DNA from: Rhodococcus sp. 14-2483-1-2
GTDB taxonomy: Bacteria > Actinomycetota > Actinomycetes > Mycobacteriales > Mycobacteriaceae
Assembly: GCF_002259405.1 (NCBI RefSeq)
Contig: NZ_NPFW01000002.1
Coordinates: 1 to 64,000, forward strand
Direction of reading: 5' to 3'
Length of the DNA stretch: 64,000 nucleotides
Shown here in pieces: positions 32,988 to 41,808 of this stretch; positions within the stretch are counted from its first letter, which is position 1; every line of letters begins with the position of its first letter. Both the position numbers and the translations under genes were made by a program. The notes beneath the pieces were generated by a model, which was not told the origin of the DNA, ran no database searches, and saw only the letters and a program-made list of their open reading frames with translations.

Positions 32988-34391
32988 TCAGTCCAGATCG
33001 TCGTGCGCCATCAGCTGACGCGCGGCCTCGATGACCGAACCGGACAGCGACGGGTACACCGAGAAGGTGTTGGCCAGGTCGTTGACCGAGAGATTGTTCT
33101 GCACGGCCATCGCGATCGGCAGAATCAGCTCCGACGCACTCGGGGCGACCACGACGCCACCGATGACGACGCCGGTGGCCGGGCGGCAGAAGATCTTCAC
33201 GAAACCACGCTTGAGTCCACTCATCTTCGCTCGCGGATTTGTGGTCAGTGGCAGCATCACCACGCGCGCCGGTACTTCACCGGCGTCGATCTTGGACTGC
33301 GCGACGCCGACCGACGCGATCTCGGGCCGAGTGAACACCGCCGAGGCCACGGTCTTGAGCTTGATCGGGCTGACGGCCTGTCCCAGTGCGTGATACATCG
33401 CAATGCGTCCCTGCATCGCCGCGACCGAGGCCAGCGGCAGCAGACCGGTGCAGTCACCGGCTGCATAGATGCCCGCGACGGCAGTACGCGAGACGCGATC
33501 CACCCGCAGGTACCCGCCCTTGTCGAGTTCGATGCCGACGTTCTCGAGTCCCAGACCGGAGGTGTTGGGCACCGATCCGACGGTCATCAGCGCGTGACTG
33601 CCCTCGACGGTGCGGCCGTCCGAGAGCGTCACGAGAACACCGTTGTCGGTGCGGACCACGGAATCGGCGCGGGCGTGCTTGACGAGGGTGACGCCACGTT
33701 CGTTGAACGCGTCCTCGAGCACCAGCGCGGCATCCTCGTCCTCGTGCGGAAGGACGCGGTCGCGGCTCGAGACCGCGGTGACCTTGACGCCCATCTCGGT
33801 GTAGGCGGAGACGAACTCGGCACCGGTCACACCGGATCCGACGACCACCAGGTGCTCGGGGAGGGCCTCGAGGTCGTAGAGCTGACGCCAGTTGAGGATT
33901 CGTTCGCCGTCGGGTTCGGCTCCCTTGACCACGCGGGGGCGGGCTCCGGTCGCGATGAGCACCACATCGGCGTCGAGGATGCGCTCTTCGCCGTCGGCGA
34001 GCACTGCCTTGATCTGGTGCGAGGCCATCCCGACATGGGTGTCGATCATCTCGGCGCGTCCGGCCAGCAGTTGCACGCCGACGGAGGTGACGCGGTGGGC
34101 GATGTCGGAGGACTGCGCCTGCGCGAGGCTCTTCACGCGGTCGTGAATCTTCGGCAACGCGACGGCGGCCTGCGATGGATCGAGCGAAATGCCCAGGTCG
34201 CTGGCTCGACGCATCTCGGTGCGAATGCCGGTCGAGGCGATGAACGTCTTCGACGGCACGCAGTCCCAGAGAACGCAGGCACCGCCGATACCGTCGGAAT
34301 CGACGAGCGTCACCTCTCCGCCGTGCTGTGCGGCAACCAACGCTGCTTCGTACCCTGCCGGACCACCACCGATGATCACAATCCGGGTCAT
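32988..34391 (-). CDS. lpdA: NAD(P)H:quinone oxidoreductase LpdA (lipoamide dehydrogenase-like)
   Basis: 467 residues, flavoprotein disulfide reductase fold. FAD site I-I-G-G-G-P-A-G-Y and NAD(P) site V-V-G-S-G-V-T-G-A-E are clear. Both cysteines of the redox site are kept (Cys39 and Cys44 in G-G-A-C-V-L-W-D-C-V-P-S-K). The C-terminal H-P-x-x-x-E pair of true lipoamide dehydrogenases is replaced by Tyr446-Pro447 and no Glu451. The M. tuberculosis ortholog LpdA (Rv3303c) is a quinone reductase, not a lipoamide dehydrogenase. This one probably is too, although retention of both cysteines leaves some disulfide chemistry possible. Confidence 0.9.
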   Translation of the reverse strand: MTRIVIIGGGPAGYEAALVAAQHGGEVTLVDSDGIGGACVLWDCVPSKTFIASTGIRTEMRRASDLGISLDPSQAAVALPKIHDRVKSLAQAQSSDIAHRVTSVGVQLLAGRAEMIDTHVGMASHQIKAVLADGEERILDADVVLIATGARPRVVKGAEPDGERILNWRQLYDLEALPEHLVVVGSGVTGAEFVSAYTEMGVKVTAVSSRDRVLPHEDEDAALVLEDAFNERGVTLVKHARADSVVRTDNGVLVTLSDGRTVEGSHALMTVGSVPNTSGLGLENVGIELDKGGYLRVDRVSRTAVAGIYAAGDCTGLLPLASVAAMQGRIAMYHALGQAVSPIKLKTVASAVFTRPEIASVGVAQSKIDAGEVPARVVMLPLTTNPRAKMSGLKRGFVKIFCRPATGVVIGGVVVAPSASELILPIAMAVQNNLSVNDLANTFSVYPSLSGSVIEAARQLMAHDDLD

Positions 34392-34558
34392 TGATCCTCT
34401 TCTCGCATGCTCGAAATCTCTCGTCGTGTCGCGTCAACGGTATTCCAGAGGCTGCCCTCCCGCGTCTTCAGGGCCGGCCTGCCTCGCCCCGCAGGAGGGC
34501 GGACCTGGGGCGACGCACCGAAACACGACCACGAGGCGTCAGTGGGTACCGATACGGT

Positions 34559-34564
34559 TTAGGC
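34559..34564 (+). promoter_or_regulatory. putative -10 element (TAGGCT), leaderless start
   Basis: TAGGCT ends 8 nt before the GTG of the gamma-glutamylcyclotransferase gene and no ribosome site lies between. This spacing fits a transcript that begins at the start codon. Confidence 0.45.
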
Positions 34565-34572
34565 TGGCCGAC

Positions 34573-35037
34573 GTGCCAATTTATGCCGCCTACGGATCCA
34601 ACATGCATCCGGAGCAGATGTTGCAGCGATGCCCTCACTCGCCCCTGTCGGGAACCGGGTGGCTGCACGGATGGCGGTTGACCTTCGGCGGTGGCGACAT
34701 CGGTTGGGAAGGCGCACTGGCCACGGTCGTGGAGGATCCCGACTCCCAGGTCTTCGTCGTGCTCTACGACGTATCCGAGGAGGACGAGGAGAGCCTGGAT
34801 CGCTGGGAGGGCTCGGAACTCGGTATTCACCGGAAGATCCGGCTGCGCATCGAGACCGGCCGGGAGCCGGTGCTCGCCTGGATGTACGTACTCGACGCCT
34901 ACGAGGGCGGCCTGCCGTCGGCGCGCTACCTCGGCGTCATGGCAGAGGCAGCCGAAATTGCCGGTGCCCCAGCCGAATACGTACGAGACCTACGAACCCG
35001 CAACAGCCGCAACGTCGGTCCCGGTACCGCCTCGTAG
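34573..35037 (+). CDS. gamma-glutamylcyclotransferase-like protein
   Basis: 154 residues from a GTG. The fold's signature is Y-A-A-Y-G-S-N-M-H-P at the N-terminus, with the later L-Y-D-V-S-E-E-D-E-E-S-L-D-R-W-E-G carrying the candidate catalytic glutamate. Such enzymes release 5-oxoproline from gamma-glutamyl compounds, but bacterial members are diverse. It occupies the Rv3304 place between lpdA and amiA1. The start codon appears leaderless. It is convergent with the trmO-like gene, 13 bp apart. Confidence 0.82.
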   Translation: MPIYAAYGSNMHPEQMLQRCPHSPLSGTGWLHGWRLTFGGGDIGWEGALATVVEDPDSQVFVVLYDVSEEDEESLDRWEGSELGIHRKIRLRIETGREPVLAWMYVLDAYEGGLPSARYLGVMAEAAEIAGAPAEYVRDLRTRNSRNVGPGTAS

Positions 35038-35050
35038 CTCGAGAGACGGA

Positions 35051-35515
35051 TCAGAAGTAGTTCTTCATGACCGACGCCACCCACGTCGGTTCCTTCACGT
35101 CCTCACGCTCGGGAACCATCGACTGCAGGAACGGCTTGACATCGAACACCGGTGTGCCGTCGATCGCGTCGAGACCTCGGACTCGGATGCGAAGTCCGTC
35201 CACGTCGACGATCTCGCACCGCGACACCCCGAGATGATTGGGCCGGTCCTTGACCCGTTGAGCGAGGACGCCCACCCGAGGAAGCGTCGTGTCACCGCGG
35301 GGGTGCCGCGAACCGGTCGTCGTCGCGGCCGGATCGCACAGGTGGAAGCCGTAGACCACTTCGAGGTGGGAGAACTCAGCGAGACCGAGGGTCGCGTCGG
35401 CGTCGAGGACAGCGTCGTGGAGTTCGATGACGGACTCGACCGATCCCCAGTTGTCGTCCACCACCTCGGCACGGTCCGATCGAACGATTCCGATCGGCGA
35501 CACGTCGAATGCCAT
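35051..35515 (-). CDS. trmO: TrmO/TsaA-type tRNA (m6t6A37) methyltransferase
   Basis: 154 residues. It begins M-A-F-D-V-S-P-I-G-I-V-R-S and contains G-L-A-E-F-S-H-L-E-V-V-Y-G-F-H and H-P-R-G-D ... P-R-V-G-V-L-A-Q-R, the TsaA/YaeB signature. The family N6-methylates t6A at position 37 of some tRNAs with SAM. AGGAGA precedes the ATG at 35515. The symbol follows the E. coli family; the actinobacterial substrate has not been shown here. It is 14 bp downstream of amiA1. Confidence 0.8.
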   Translation of the reverse strand: MAFDVSPIGIVRSDRAEVVDDNWGSVESVIELHDAVLDADATLGLAEFSHLEVVYGFHLCDPAATTTGSRHPRGDTTLPRVGVLAQRVKDRPNHLGVSRCEIVDVDGLRIRVRGLDAIDGTPVFDVKPFLQSMVPEREDVKEPTWVASVMKNYF

Positions 35516-35529
35516 CTCGTCTCCTGCCT

Positions 35530-36693
35530 CTAGGTCGGATCCAGCGCGATTCCGGTCATCACCTTCACGCCCACGGCCAGTGCTCGTTCGTCGAGATCGA
35601 AGGTGGGTTGGTGGATGTCGAGTTGCGGTCCGGTGCCCGGCCACACACCTAGTCGAGCCATCGCGCCCGGTACTCGTTCGAGGTACCACGAGAAATCCTC
35701 GCCACCGCCGGACTGCGCGGTGTCGGCCAACGCGTCGGGTCCGACCCGGCCGATCGCCTTCTCGAACGTGTGCGTGGAGGCCGCATCGTTCACCACGGGA
35801 GGCACGCCGCGACGGTAGTGCAACTCGAACTGCACCCCGGTGGGTGCCAGCAAGCCGGTGACGATCTCGCGGACCAACGGTTCCAGCAATGCCCAGGTCT
35901 CGTGGTCGCCGGTGCGGACGGTACCGGTCAGCATGCCGGTCTGCGGTATGGCATTGGGGGCCTGGCCCGCGACCACCGCTCCCCACACCATGACCGTGCT
36001 GGTCCGCGGGTCGATTCGCCTGCTCAACATCCCGGGCAGACCGGTGATGACGGTGCCCAGTGCGTAGATGAGATCGGTGGTCAGGTGCGGCCGAGAGGTG
36101 TGTCCGCCGGGTGAATCCAGCCGAAGCTCGACGGTATCGGCCGCAGAGGTGATCGCACCGAGGCGCAGGCCGACCTGCCCCACCTCGAGTCGCGGATCAC
36201 AGTGCAGCGCAAAGATCTTGGTGACGCCGTCGAGCGCGCCCGCAGCCACCGCGTCGAGGGCACCGCCAGGCATGACCTCCTCGGCGGGCTGAAAGATCAG
36301 GCGCACCCCGTACTGCAGGTCCGGCAATGACGCCAGCGCCAGCCCGGTCGCGAGCAGCACCGTGGTGTGCGCGTCGTGCCCACAGGCGTGGGATACCCCC
36401 GGCACGGTCGACGAGTACACCGCGCCGGTGTTCTCCTGCAGCGGCAGGGCGTCCATGTCCGCCCGCAACGCCACCCGGGGACCGTCGGGTCCGATATCGC
36501 AGATCAACCCCGTTCCGCCGGGGAGCGGCTTGGGCGACAGACCCGCTGCTTCGAGATGCTCCATCACGAACGCAGTGGTGGCGAATTCGCGTCGAGCGAG
36601 CTCCGGATTGGCGTGAATGTGCCGACGCCACTGAGACAGATCGGAAGTATGCGCGTTGATCCACCGATCGATCGCGTCTTCGCGGGTACTCAC
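35530..36693 (-). CDS. amiA1: M20 family amidohydrolase/peptidase AmiA1
   Basis: 387 residues. Metal-binding motifs are G-H-D-A-H (residues ~103-107), F-Q-P-A-E-E, and a late G-G-G-E-D-F-S-W. These match N-acyl amino acid amidohydrolases (hippurate hydrolase type). The GTG start overlaps the stop of the upstream M20 gene (GTGA). The pair corresponds to the tandem amiA1/amiB1 of mycobacteria between Rv3304 and the nucleoside phosphorylase. The physiological substrate is unknown. Confidence 0.88.
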   Translation of the reverse strand: MSTREDAIDRWINAHTSDLSQWRRHIHANPELARREFATTAFVMEHLEAAGLSPKPLPGGTGLICDIGPDGPRVALRADMDALPLQENTGAVYSSTVPGVSHACGHDAHTTVLLATGLALASLPDLQYGVRLIFQPAEEVMPGGALDAVAAGALDGVTKIFALHCDPRLEVGQVGLRLGAITSAADTVELRLDSPGGHTSRPHLTTDLIYALGTVITGLPGMLSRRIDPRTSTVMVWGAVVAGQAPNAIPQTGMLTGTVRTGDHETWALLEPLVREIVTGLLAPTGVQFELHYRRGVPPVVNDAASTHTFEKAIGRVGPDALADTAQSGGGEDFSWYLERVPGAMARLGVWPGTGPQLDIHQPTFDLDERALAVGVKVMTGIALDPT

Positions 36694-37892
36694 GACTGCG
36701 CCGCCGAGCGAGCGATCACGCCGTCGAGCAGACGGGCGCGAGTACCGGGATCGGCTGCGGCACGCGCAGCAGTTCTGGCGAGACCGAGAGCTCCGTCGAG
36801 CAACGCTCGATCGGCCGACTCGGTGACACACGCCGCGGCGAACTCCGGCTGATGCGTCACCGCCCCTCCTGCATCGAGTCCGACGACGGGATGAATACCG
36901 GGTAGAACATTCGTCACGTTTCCCATGTCTGTGCTGCCCAACGGGCGAAATCCTTCCAAATCCGGAGCCAGGGGCGACCGGCCCAACGCTTCGATCTCCT
37001 GCCGAAAAGCTGCGACCAGCCACGAATCGGGTGTCAACGCCGCATAGGTGGGCGACACCGTGCGGATCTCGTGAGTGCACCCCGTGGCGATCGCTCCTGC
37101 CTCGAAACACGCGTACGTCTTCGCCGTCAGAGCGTGCAGCGATTCGGTGGTGTTCGCACGCAGGTAGTAGAGCAACTCGGCGTGGCCGGGCACGATGTTC
37201 GGTGCCACACCCCCGTCGCTGACGATGCCGTGCAACTGCTGACCCGGCGAGAGGTGCTGCCGCAGCAGCCCGAGTGCCACCTGACTGATGGTCACCGCAT
37301 CACCCGCGTTGATTCCCCATTCGGGAGCTGCCGAGGCGTGCGCGGCACGGCCGGTGAACTTCACGGCGATGTCCGCCAGCGCCAGCGAGGTCGCACCCAC
37401 GATGTCGAAGGGGCCGGGATGGACCATCAACGCCGCGCCGACGCCGTCGAACACTCCTCGCTCTAGCATCAACACCTTGCCGCCGCCGGTCTCCTCGGCC
37501 GGGGTACCGAGCACTCGCACGGTGATGCCGAGAGCGTCGGCGACCGGCGCGAGCGCGAGCGCGGCACCCACAGCCGAGGCCGCGATGATGTTGTGCCCGC
37601 ACGCATGACCGATCTCGGGCAGAGCGTCGTACTCCGCGCAGATACCGATCACCAGATCGCCGCTGCCGAACGACGCGGTGAACGCGGTGTCCATGTCTGC
37701 GACGGCCGTCTCGACCTCGAAATCGTGGGCTCGGAGCGTATCGAGGATCTTGGCGACGCTGCGATGTTCGGCGAACGCCAGCTCCGGTTCCGCGTGGATC
37801 GAGTGCGAGAGCGCGACCACTTCGTCGGTGGCGGTGGCCAGGGCGCGGCCCATCGCCTCGCCCACGGCAGCACTGTTCGATTCGTCGATCAC
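36690..37892 (-). CDS. amiB1: M20 family amidohydrolase AmiB1
   Basis: 400 residues. It has the dinuclear metal motifs of the M20D group: G-H-A-C-G-H-N (the cysteine replaces the usual ligand in this subgroup), T-P-A-E-E-T-G-G-G-K and L-G-S-T-D-M-G-N-V. Such proteins resemble p-aminobenzoyl-glutamate hydrolase subunits. Its stop overlaps the amiA1 start, so the two may form a heterocomplex. First gene of the leftward amiB1-amiA1-trmO group. Confidence 0.88.
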   Translation of the reverse strand: MIDESNSAAVGEAMGRALATATDEVVALSHSIHAEPELAFAEHRSVAKILDTLRAHDFEVETAVADMDTAFTASFGSGDLVIGICAEYDALPEIGHACGHNIIAASAVGAALALAPVADALGITVRVLGTPAEETGGGKVLMLERGVFDGVGAALMVHPGPFDIVGATSLALADIAVKFTGRAAHASAAPEWGINAGDAVTISQVALGLLRQHLSPGQQLHGIVSDGGVAPNIVPGHAELLYYLRANTTESLHALTAKTYACFEAGAIATGCTHEIRTVSPTYAALTPDSWLVAAFRQEIEALGRSPLAPDLEGFRPLGSTDMGNVTNVLPGIHPVVGLDAGGAVTHQPEFAAACVTESADRALLDGALGLARTAARAAADPGTRARLLDGVIARSAAQS

Positions 37893-37965
37893 GAGAGACA
37901 GTGTGTCACTAGCGCGACCGAGTGTCGGAACAGCTGTGCTTCAGTCGTGGGTGAAGTCGGTCCTG

Positions 37966-38670
37966 CTACTTCCCGAAGCTGAAGTTGCTGTCGTCGGTCG
38001 CGGTGTTCAGCGCGGCGAGCAGATCCACGTGCATACGGCTCTTGATCCCGGCCAGGTTCGCACCTCGGGTGCTCGTCAATGCCGCCGCCTTCGCGACCGC
38101 GTCGGACACCAGCGACTCCCCCGATGCCGTTGCCTCGACGATTCCGGCGGCCACGGCGTCGGCACCGCCGTAACGGCGACCGGTCGTCATGGCCTCGACG
38201 GCGGTCTGCTTGGGCAGCCGGGAGTTGATCAGAGCAGACATTCCGACGGTGAACGGCATGTTCAGGTTCACCTCGGGCAAGCAGTAGAAGCCGCGATCGA
38301 CGCGCTGGATGCGGAAGTCGTGGGAGGTGGCGAACATCGCGCCCGCGCCGAATGCGTGCCCCTGCACCGCGGCGACGGTGGCCATCGGAAACGCCAGGAG
38401 CCGGGTGTAGAGAGTGTGCACGCGGTCGAGGTACCAGGTGATCTTGTCCAGGTTGGCGAACAGCCAGTCGGTGTCGAGGCCGTTGCTGTAGAACTTGCCC
38501 GCCGACGTGGTGACAAGCGCGGCCGGACCGGTCGAGGCCTCGACCTCGTCGAGCAACGCATGGGTGGCGTCGATCCAGTCCGGATGGAACCGATTCTCGG
38601 GATTGTCCGCCCCGTTCTGGGCACCGAGGAACAGGATGTGGACGTCGCCGTCGCGTTCGAGATAAGGCAT
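37966..38670 (-). CDS. enoyl-CoA hydratase/isomerase-family protein
   Basis: 234 residues, crotonase fold. The oxyanion-hole regions are [10 protein letters not shown] and [10 protein letters not shown]. The catalytic glutamates of classical hydratases are replaced, and it resembles Delta3-Delta2-enoyl-CoA isomerases (peroxisomal-like). The exact reaction is not determined. The ATG at 38670 is 7 nt past TAGTAT, so leaderless transcription is likely. Divergent from the nucleoside phosphorylase. Confidence 0.8.
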   Translation of the reverse strand: MPYLERDGDVHILFLGAQNGADNPENRFHPDWIDATHALLDEVEASTGPAALVTTSAGKFYSNGLDTDWLFANLDKITWYLDRVHTLYTRLLAFPMATVAAVQGHAFGAGAMFATSHDFRIQRVDRGFYCLPEVNLNMPFTVGMSALINSRLPKQTAVEAMTTGRRYGGADAVAAGIVEATASGESLVSDAVAKAAALTSTRGANLAGIKSRMHVDLLAALNTATDDSNFSFGK

Positions 38671-38677
38671 GCAGCGG

Positions 38678-38683
38678 ATACTA
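38678..38683 (-). promoter_or_regulatory. putative -10 element (TAGTAT)
   Basis: Minus-strand TAGTAT, 7 nt from the crotonase-family ATG, forming a divergent promoter pair with the phosphorylase element at 38730-38735. Confidence 0.45.
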
Positions 38684-38729
38684 CCCAACGGTAACTTCCG
38701 CCGGTCGCACATCCGTGGCGTCGATCTCC

Positions 38730-38735
38730 TACTGT
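38730..38735 (+). promoter_or_regulatory. putative -10 element (TACTGT)
   Basis: TACTGT ends 8 nt before the GTG of the purine nucleoside phosphorylase and no Shine-Dalgarno lies between, so a leaderless mRNA is likely. Confidence 0.45.
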
Positions 38736-38743
38736 TGTTCATC

Positions 38744-39571
38744 GTGGCAACAACCGACGCACATGCGACCGACCCCGTGACCGATCCCGAGGGTGCTGCG
38801 CGCACCGCCGCCGACGCACTCGCCGCGGCAACCGGAGTCGACACCCACACCGTGGCCATCGTTCTCGGTTCCGGATGGCAGGCGGCGGCCGACGTCTTCG
38901 GCTCCCCCACCGCAACCGTGCGCATGGCCGACCTGCCCGGTTTCGCGCCACCGTCGGCGTCCGGCCACTCCGGCACCATCACCTCGGTGGACGTCGGCGG
39001 CACCCACACCCTGCTGCTGCAGGGACGCACGCATGCCTACGAGGGGCACGACCTGCGACGCGTCGTGCATCCCGTGCGTACCGCGATCGCGGCAGGTGCC
39101 ACGACCGTCGTGCTCACCAACGCTGCAGGCGGTATCCGAGACGGCATGAGCGTCGGACAGCCCGTGCTGATCTCGGACCACCTCAACCTGACGGCTCGCT
39201 CGCCCCTCGTCGGGGCCGAGTTCGTCGATCTGGTCGACGCGTACTCCCCCGAACTCCGGGCCCTTGCGGCCGAGATCGATCCGTCGCTCGAGGACGGCGT
39301 CTATGCAGGCCTGCCCGGTCCGCACTACGAGACGCCCGCCGAGATCAGGATGCTGCGCACGCTCGGCGCAGACCTCGTGGGTATGTCGACGGTGCACGAG
39401 ACGATTGCCGCACGAGCGAAAGGCGCAGGCGTCCTGGGCATCTCGCTGGTGACCAATCTCGCGGCCGGCATGACCGGAGAGCACCTGAACCACACCGAAG
39501 TACTCGCTGCAGGCAAGGAGTCCGCTGCCCGCATGGGATCGCTCCTGCACGAATTGGTCTCCCGCCTGTGA
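38744..39571 (+). CDS. deoD: purine nucleoside phosphorylase
   Basis: 275 residues, the trimeric PNP type. V-L-G-S-G-W gives the phosphate loop, G-H-S-G-T the second phosphate site, and M-S-T-V-H-E-T / T-N-L-A-A-G-M the purine-binding residues. It splits inosine and guanosine to hypoxanthine/guanine plus ribose-1-phosphate. The GTG start looks leaderless. Its stop overlaps the pmmB GTG (GTGA), coupling base release to ribose/deoxyribose-phosphate mutase activity. Its products can enter the xanthine-urate route in this window. Confidence 0.92.
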   Translation: MATTDAHATDPVTDPEGAARTAADALAAATGVDTHTVAIVLGSGWQAAADVFGSPTATVRMADLPGFAPPSASGHSGTITSVDVGGTHTLLLQGRTHAYEGHDLRRVVHPVRTAIAAGATTVVLTNAAGGIRDGMSVGQPVLISDHLNLTARSPLVGAEFVDLVDAYSPELRALAAEIDPSLEDGVYAGLPGPHYETPAEIRMLRTLGADLVGMSTVHETIAARAKGAGVLGISLVTNLAAGMTGEHLNHTEVLAAGKESAARMGSLLHELVSRL

Positions 39572-41169
39572 CCGAGGATCTCACCGAGCGAGTACAACGA
39601 TGGATCGCAGGCGATCCCGACCCCGCTGCTCGCGAGGAACTCGACGGTCTGCCCGATGCCGAACTCGCCGACAGGTTCAGCGGTCCCCTGACGTTCGGTA
39701 CCGCAGGTCTTCGTGGCCCGGTGCGCGCGGGACCCAACGGAATGAACGTGGCGGTGGTGACGAAGACCTCGGCCGGCATCGCGGCCTGGTTGATCGAGAA
39801 CGGTCTGGGCGGGTCCACGGTCGTGGTCGGTCGCGACGCCAGGAACGGCTCCGAACAGTTCGCATTCGCGGCCGCCGAAACCTTCTCCGCCCAGGGCTTT
39901 TCCGTGGTGATGCTGCCTCGGCCGCTGCCGACCCCCGTCGTCGCCTTCGCGGTACGGGCACTCGATGCCGAGCTCGGCGTGCAGATCACCGCGTCGCACA
40001 ATCCCGCCGCGGACAACGGGTACAAGGTGTATCTCCGCGGCGGCTCGCAACTGATCCCGCCGAGCGACGCCCAGATCGAAGCGCTCATCGCGGCCACTCC
40101 CGACGCGATCGAGGTTCCGCGTGCGATCGTCCAGCCCGGCGGCTCCGACATCGCGGCTCGATATCTCGATTCGGTTGTTGCACTGCCACATTCGACGCGT
40201 CGAGACATCCGAATCGCACTCACCCCACTGCACGGCGTCGGCGGTGAGCTCGCGATGGCAGCACTGCGCGGTGCGGGGTTCCGCGATATCCAGGTGGTCG
40301 AGGAGCAGTTCGAGCCCGATCCAGCGTTTCCGACCGTCACGTTTCCCAACCCCGAGGAGCCCGGAGCTGCCGACGCCGTGCTCGCGTTGGCGGCGGACAT
40401 CGACGCCGATATCGCGATTGCCCTCGACCCCGATGCCGATCGCTGTGCAGTCGGGGTGCCCACGGACAGCGGGTGGCGCATGCTGACCGGCGACGAGACC
40501 GGGGCCCTGCTCGCGAACCATCTCCTCGCCGATGCGCCCGCCGACTCACTGGTGGCCAACACTATCGTCTCGTCGCAACTGCTTTCGGCGCTCGCTCCGG
40601 CGCGCGGCGCTCGCTATGCCCGCACCCTGACCGGATTCAAATGGCTCGTCCGCGCGGGCGAGGGCCTCGTGTACGCCTACGAGGAAGCCATCGGGCACTG
40701 CGTCGATCCGAACGTGGTGCGAGACAAGGACGGTATCTCGGCCGCGGTGGTGCTCGCAGATCTCGCCGCCGACCTGAAGCAGGATCGTCGCACCCTGCTC
40801 GACGTGCTCGACGACCTCGCGGTCGAATTCGGGGTCCACCTGGGTGCGCAGGTCTCGCGGCGGGTCGAGGACCTCGCCGAGATCGGGAACATGATGCACC
40901 GGTTGCGCAGCGCATCGCCGACGGAACTGGCCGGGCGGGCCGTCACCGTGCTCGACTACGCCCAGCGCGACGACGAATTACGGACCGACGCAGTCGAGAT
41001 CAGCGGATCGGGCCTGCGGGTGATCGTGCGGCCCTCCGGCACCGAACCCAAACTCAAGGCCTACCTCGAGGTGATCGAGCCGGTCGACGGCCCCGAGGAC
41101 CTGCCGAGAGCGCGGGCGGCAGCAGCCGAGATCCTGGCCGAACTGACCGACTTCGCCCAGCACCTCTAG
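39568..41169 (+). CDS. pmmB: phosphomannomutase/phosphopentomutase-type enzyme PmmB
   Basis: 533 residues, alpha-D-phosphohexomutase family. The phosphoserine loop is T-A-S-H-N-P (Ser143), the Mg2+ loop is D-P-D-A-D-R (Asp287, 289, 291), and R-P-S-G-T-E-P-K binds the substrate phosphate. PmmB-type proteins next to nucleoside phosphorylases are thought to act as phosphopentomutases. Its TAG stop lies inside the CTAG target duplication of the adjoining IS element, so the insertion left the gene intact. Confidence 0.9.
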   Translation: MTEDLTERVQRWIAGDPDPAAREELDGLPDAELADRFSGPLTFGTAGLRGPVRAGPNGMNVAVVTKTSAGIAAWLIENGLGGSTVVVGRDARNGSEQFAFAAAETFSAQGFSVVMLPRPLPTPVVAFAVRALDAELGVQITASHNPAADNGYKVYLRGGSQLIPPSDAQIEALIAATPDAIEVPRAIVQPGGSDIAARYLDSVVALPHSTRRDIRIALTPLHGVGGELAMAALRGAGFRDIQVVEEQFEPDPAFPTVTFPNPEEPGAADAVLALAADIDADIAIALDPDADRCAVGVPTDSGWRMLTGDETGALLANHLLADAPADSLVANTIVSSQLLSALAPARGARYARTLTGFKWLVRAGEGLVYAYEEAIGHCVDPNVVRDKDGISAAVVLADLAADLKQDRRTLLDVLDDLAVEFGVHLGAQVSRRVEDLAEIGNMMHRLRSASPTELAGRAVTVLDYAQRDDELRTDAVEISGSGLRVIVRPSGTEPKLKAYLEVIEPVDGPEDLPRARAAAAEILAELTDFAQHL

Positions 41170-41790
41170 GCCGTGTCGCCTAGAGTGTGATGCGACGCAC
41201 CAGAGGAAAACCGCATGTAGAACCGCACCCGCCCGATACTTGAACGCCAGTGTGTCGTACCGGGTGGCAAGCCCTCGCCACTGTTTGACGGCGTCGAAAG
41301 AGCGCTCGACGAGATTGCGGCCTTTGTATTTCTGCGCATCGAACTTTGGTGGCCGACAACCACCGCTGCCCCGATTACGCCGGTGGCCCTGCTGATCTCA
41401 TGGTTCCGAGATCACCGCCTCGATCCGCCGCGACCGCAGCAACGCTCGGATCGCACGCGAGGAATACGCCTTGTCGCCGAGCACCGCGTCCGGACGAGTA
41501 CGCGCCGGTACCGACCCCTCGCGCTCGATCCGCAAGTGCGAGAGCAAAATCGGGAACATCGGACTGCCACCCGCTCGCCCAGCACCGACGAGCACCACCA
41601 ACGGCAAACCGTTCCCATCGGTGAGATGAATCTTGGTGCCCAATCCACCGCGAGAGCGGCCGATACCGTGATCATCGGACGAGGGCAACAACGGTTCGAT
41701 CAGAACGCACTACTCATCGGTGAACCCTCTGCAATCTCGACACGAGAAACATTCTCGAGCACAACCACACTCGCATCTAGGAGACACGCC
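41170..41790 (-). mobile_element. IS5-family deletion derivative, 621 bp
   Basis: Terminal inverted repeats of 15 bp (GCCGTGTCGCCTAGA at 41170-41184 and the complement of GGCGTGTCTCCTAGA at 41776-41790, 13/15 pairing) are flanked by CTAG on both sides (41166-41169 and 41791-41794), a 4-bp target duplication. The inside holds transposase remnants. The element has lost about half of a normal ~1.1-kb IS and is non-autonomous; it could still move if a related transposase supplies activity. Confidence 0.85.
41185..41717 (-). pseudogene. IS5-family transposase, decayed
   Basis: The ATG at 41717 gives M-S-S-A, then a one-base loss shifts the frame before L-I-E-P-L-L-P-S-S. A large in-frame loss joins this to G-I-G-R-S-R-G-G-L, so the first catalytic Asp (D1) is gone. 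The second Asp (G-D-K-A-Y-S-S) and the Glu (V-E-R-S-F) remain. A TGA at 41398-41400 replaces the Ser of E-P-S-D-Q, after which the frame continues (G-R-P-P-x-F-D, R-G-L-A-T-R-Y-D). Three independent lesions make it non-functional. Confidence 0.88.
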
Positions 41791-41808
41791 CTAGGCGACC
41801 ACGAACCC

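Noticed and set aside
41398..41691. 97-codon transposase as an intact small gene
   Set aside because: It is the middle of a decayed transposase: the sequence continues after the TGA in the same frame with conserved transposase motifs, and the N-terminal part is frameshifted and deleted.
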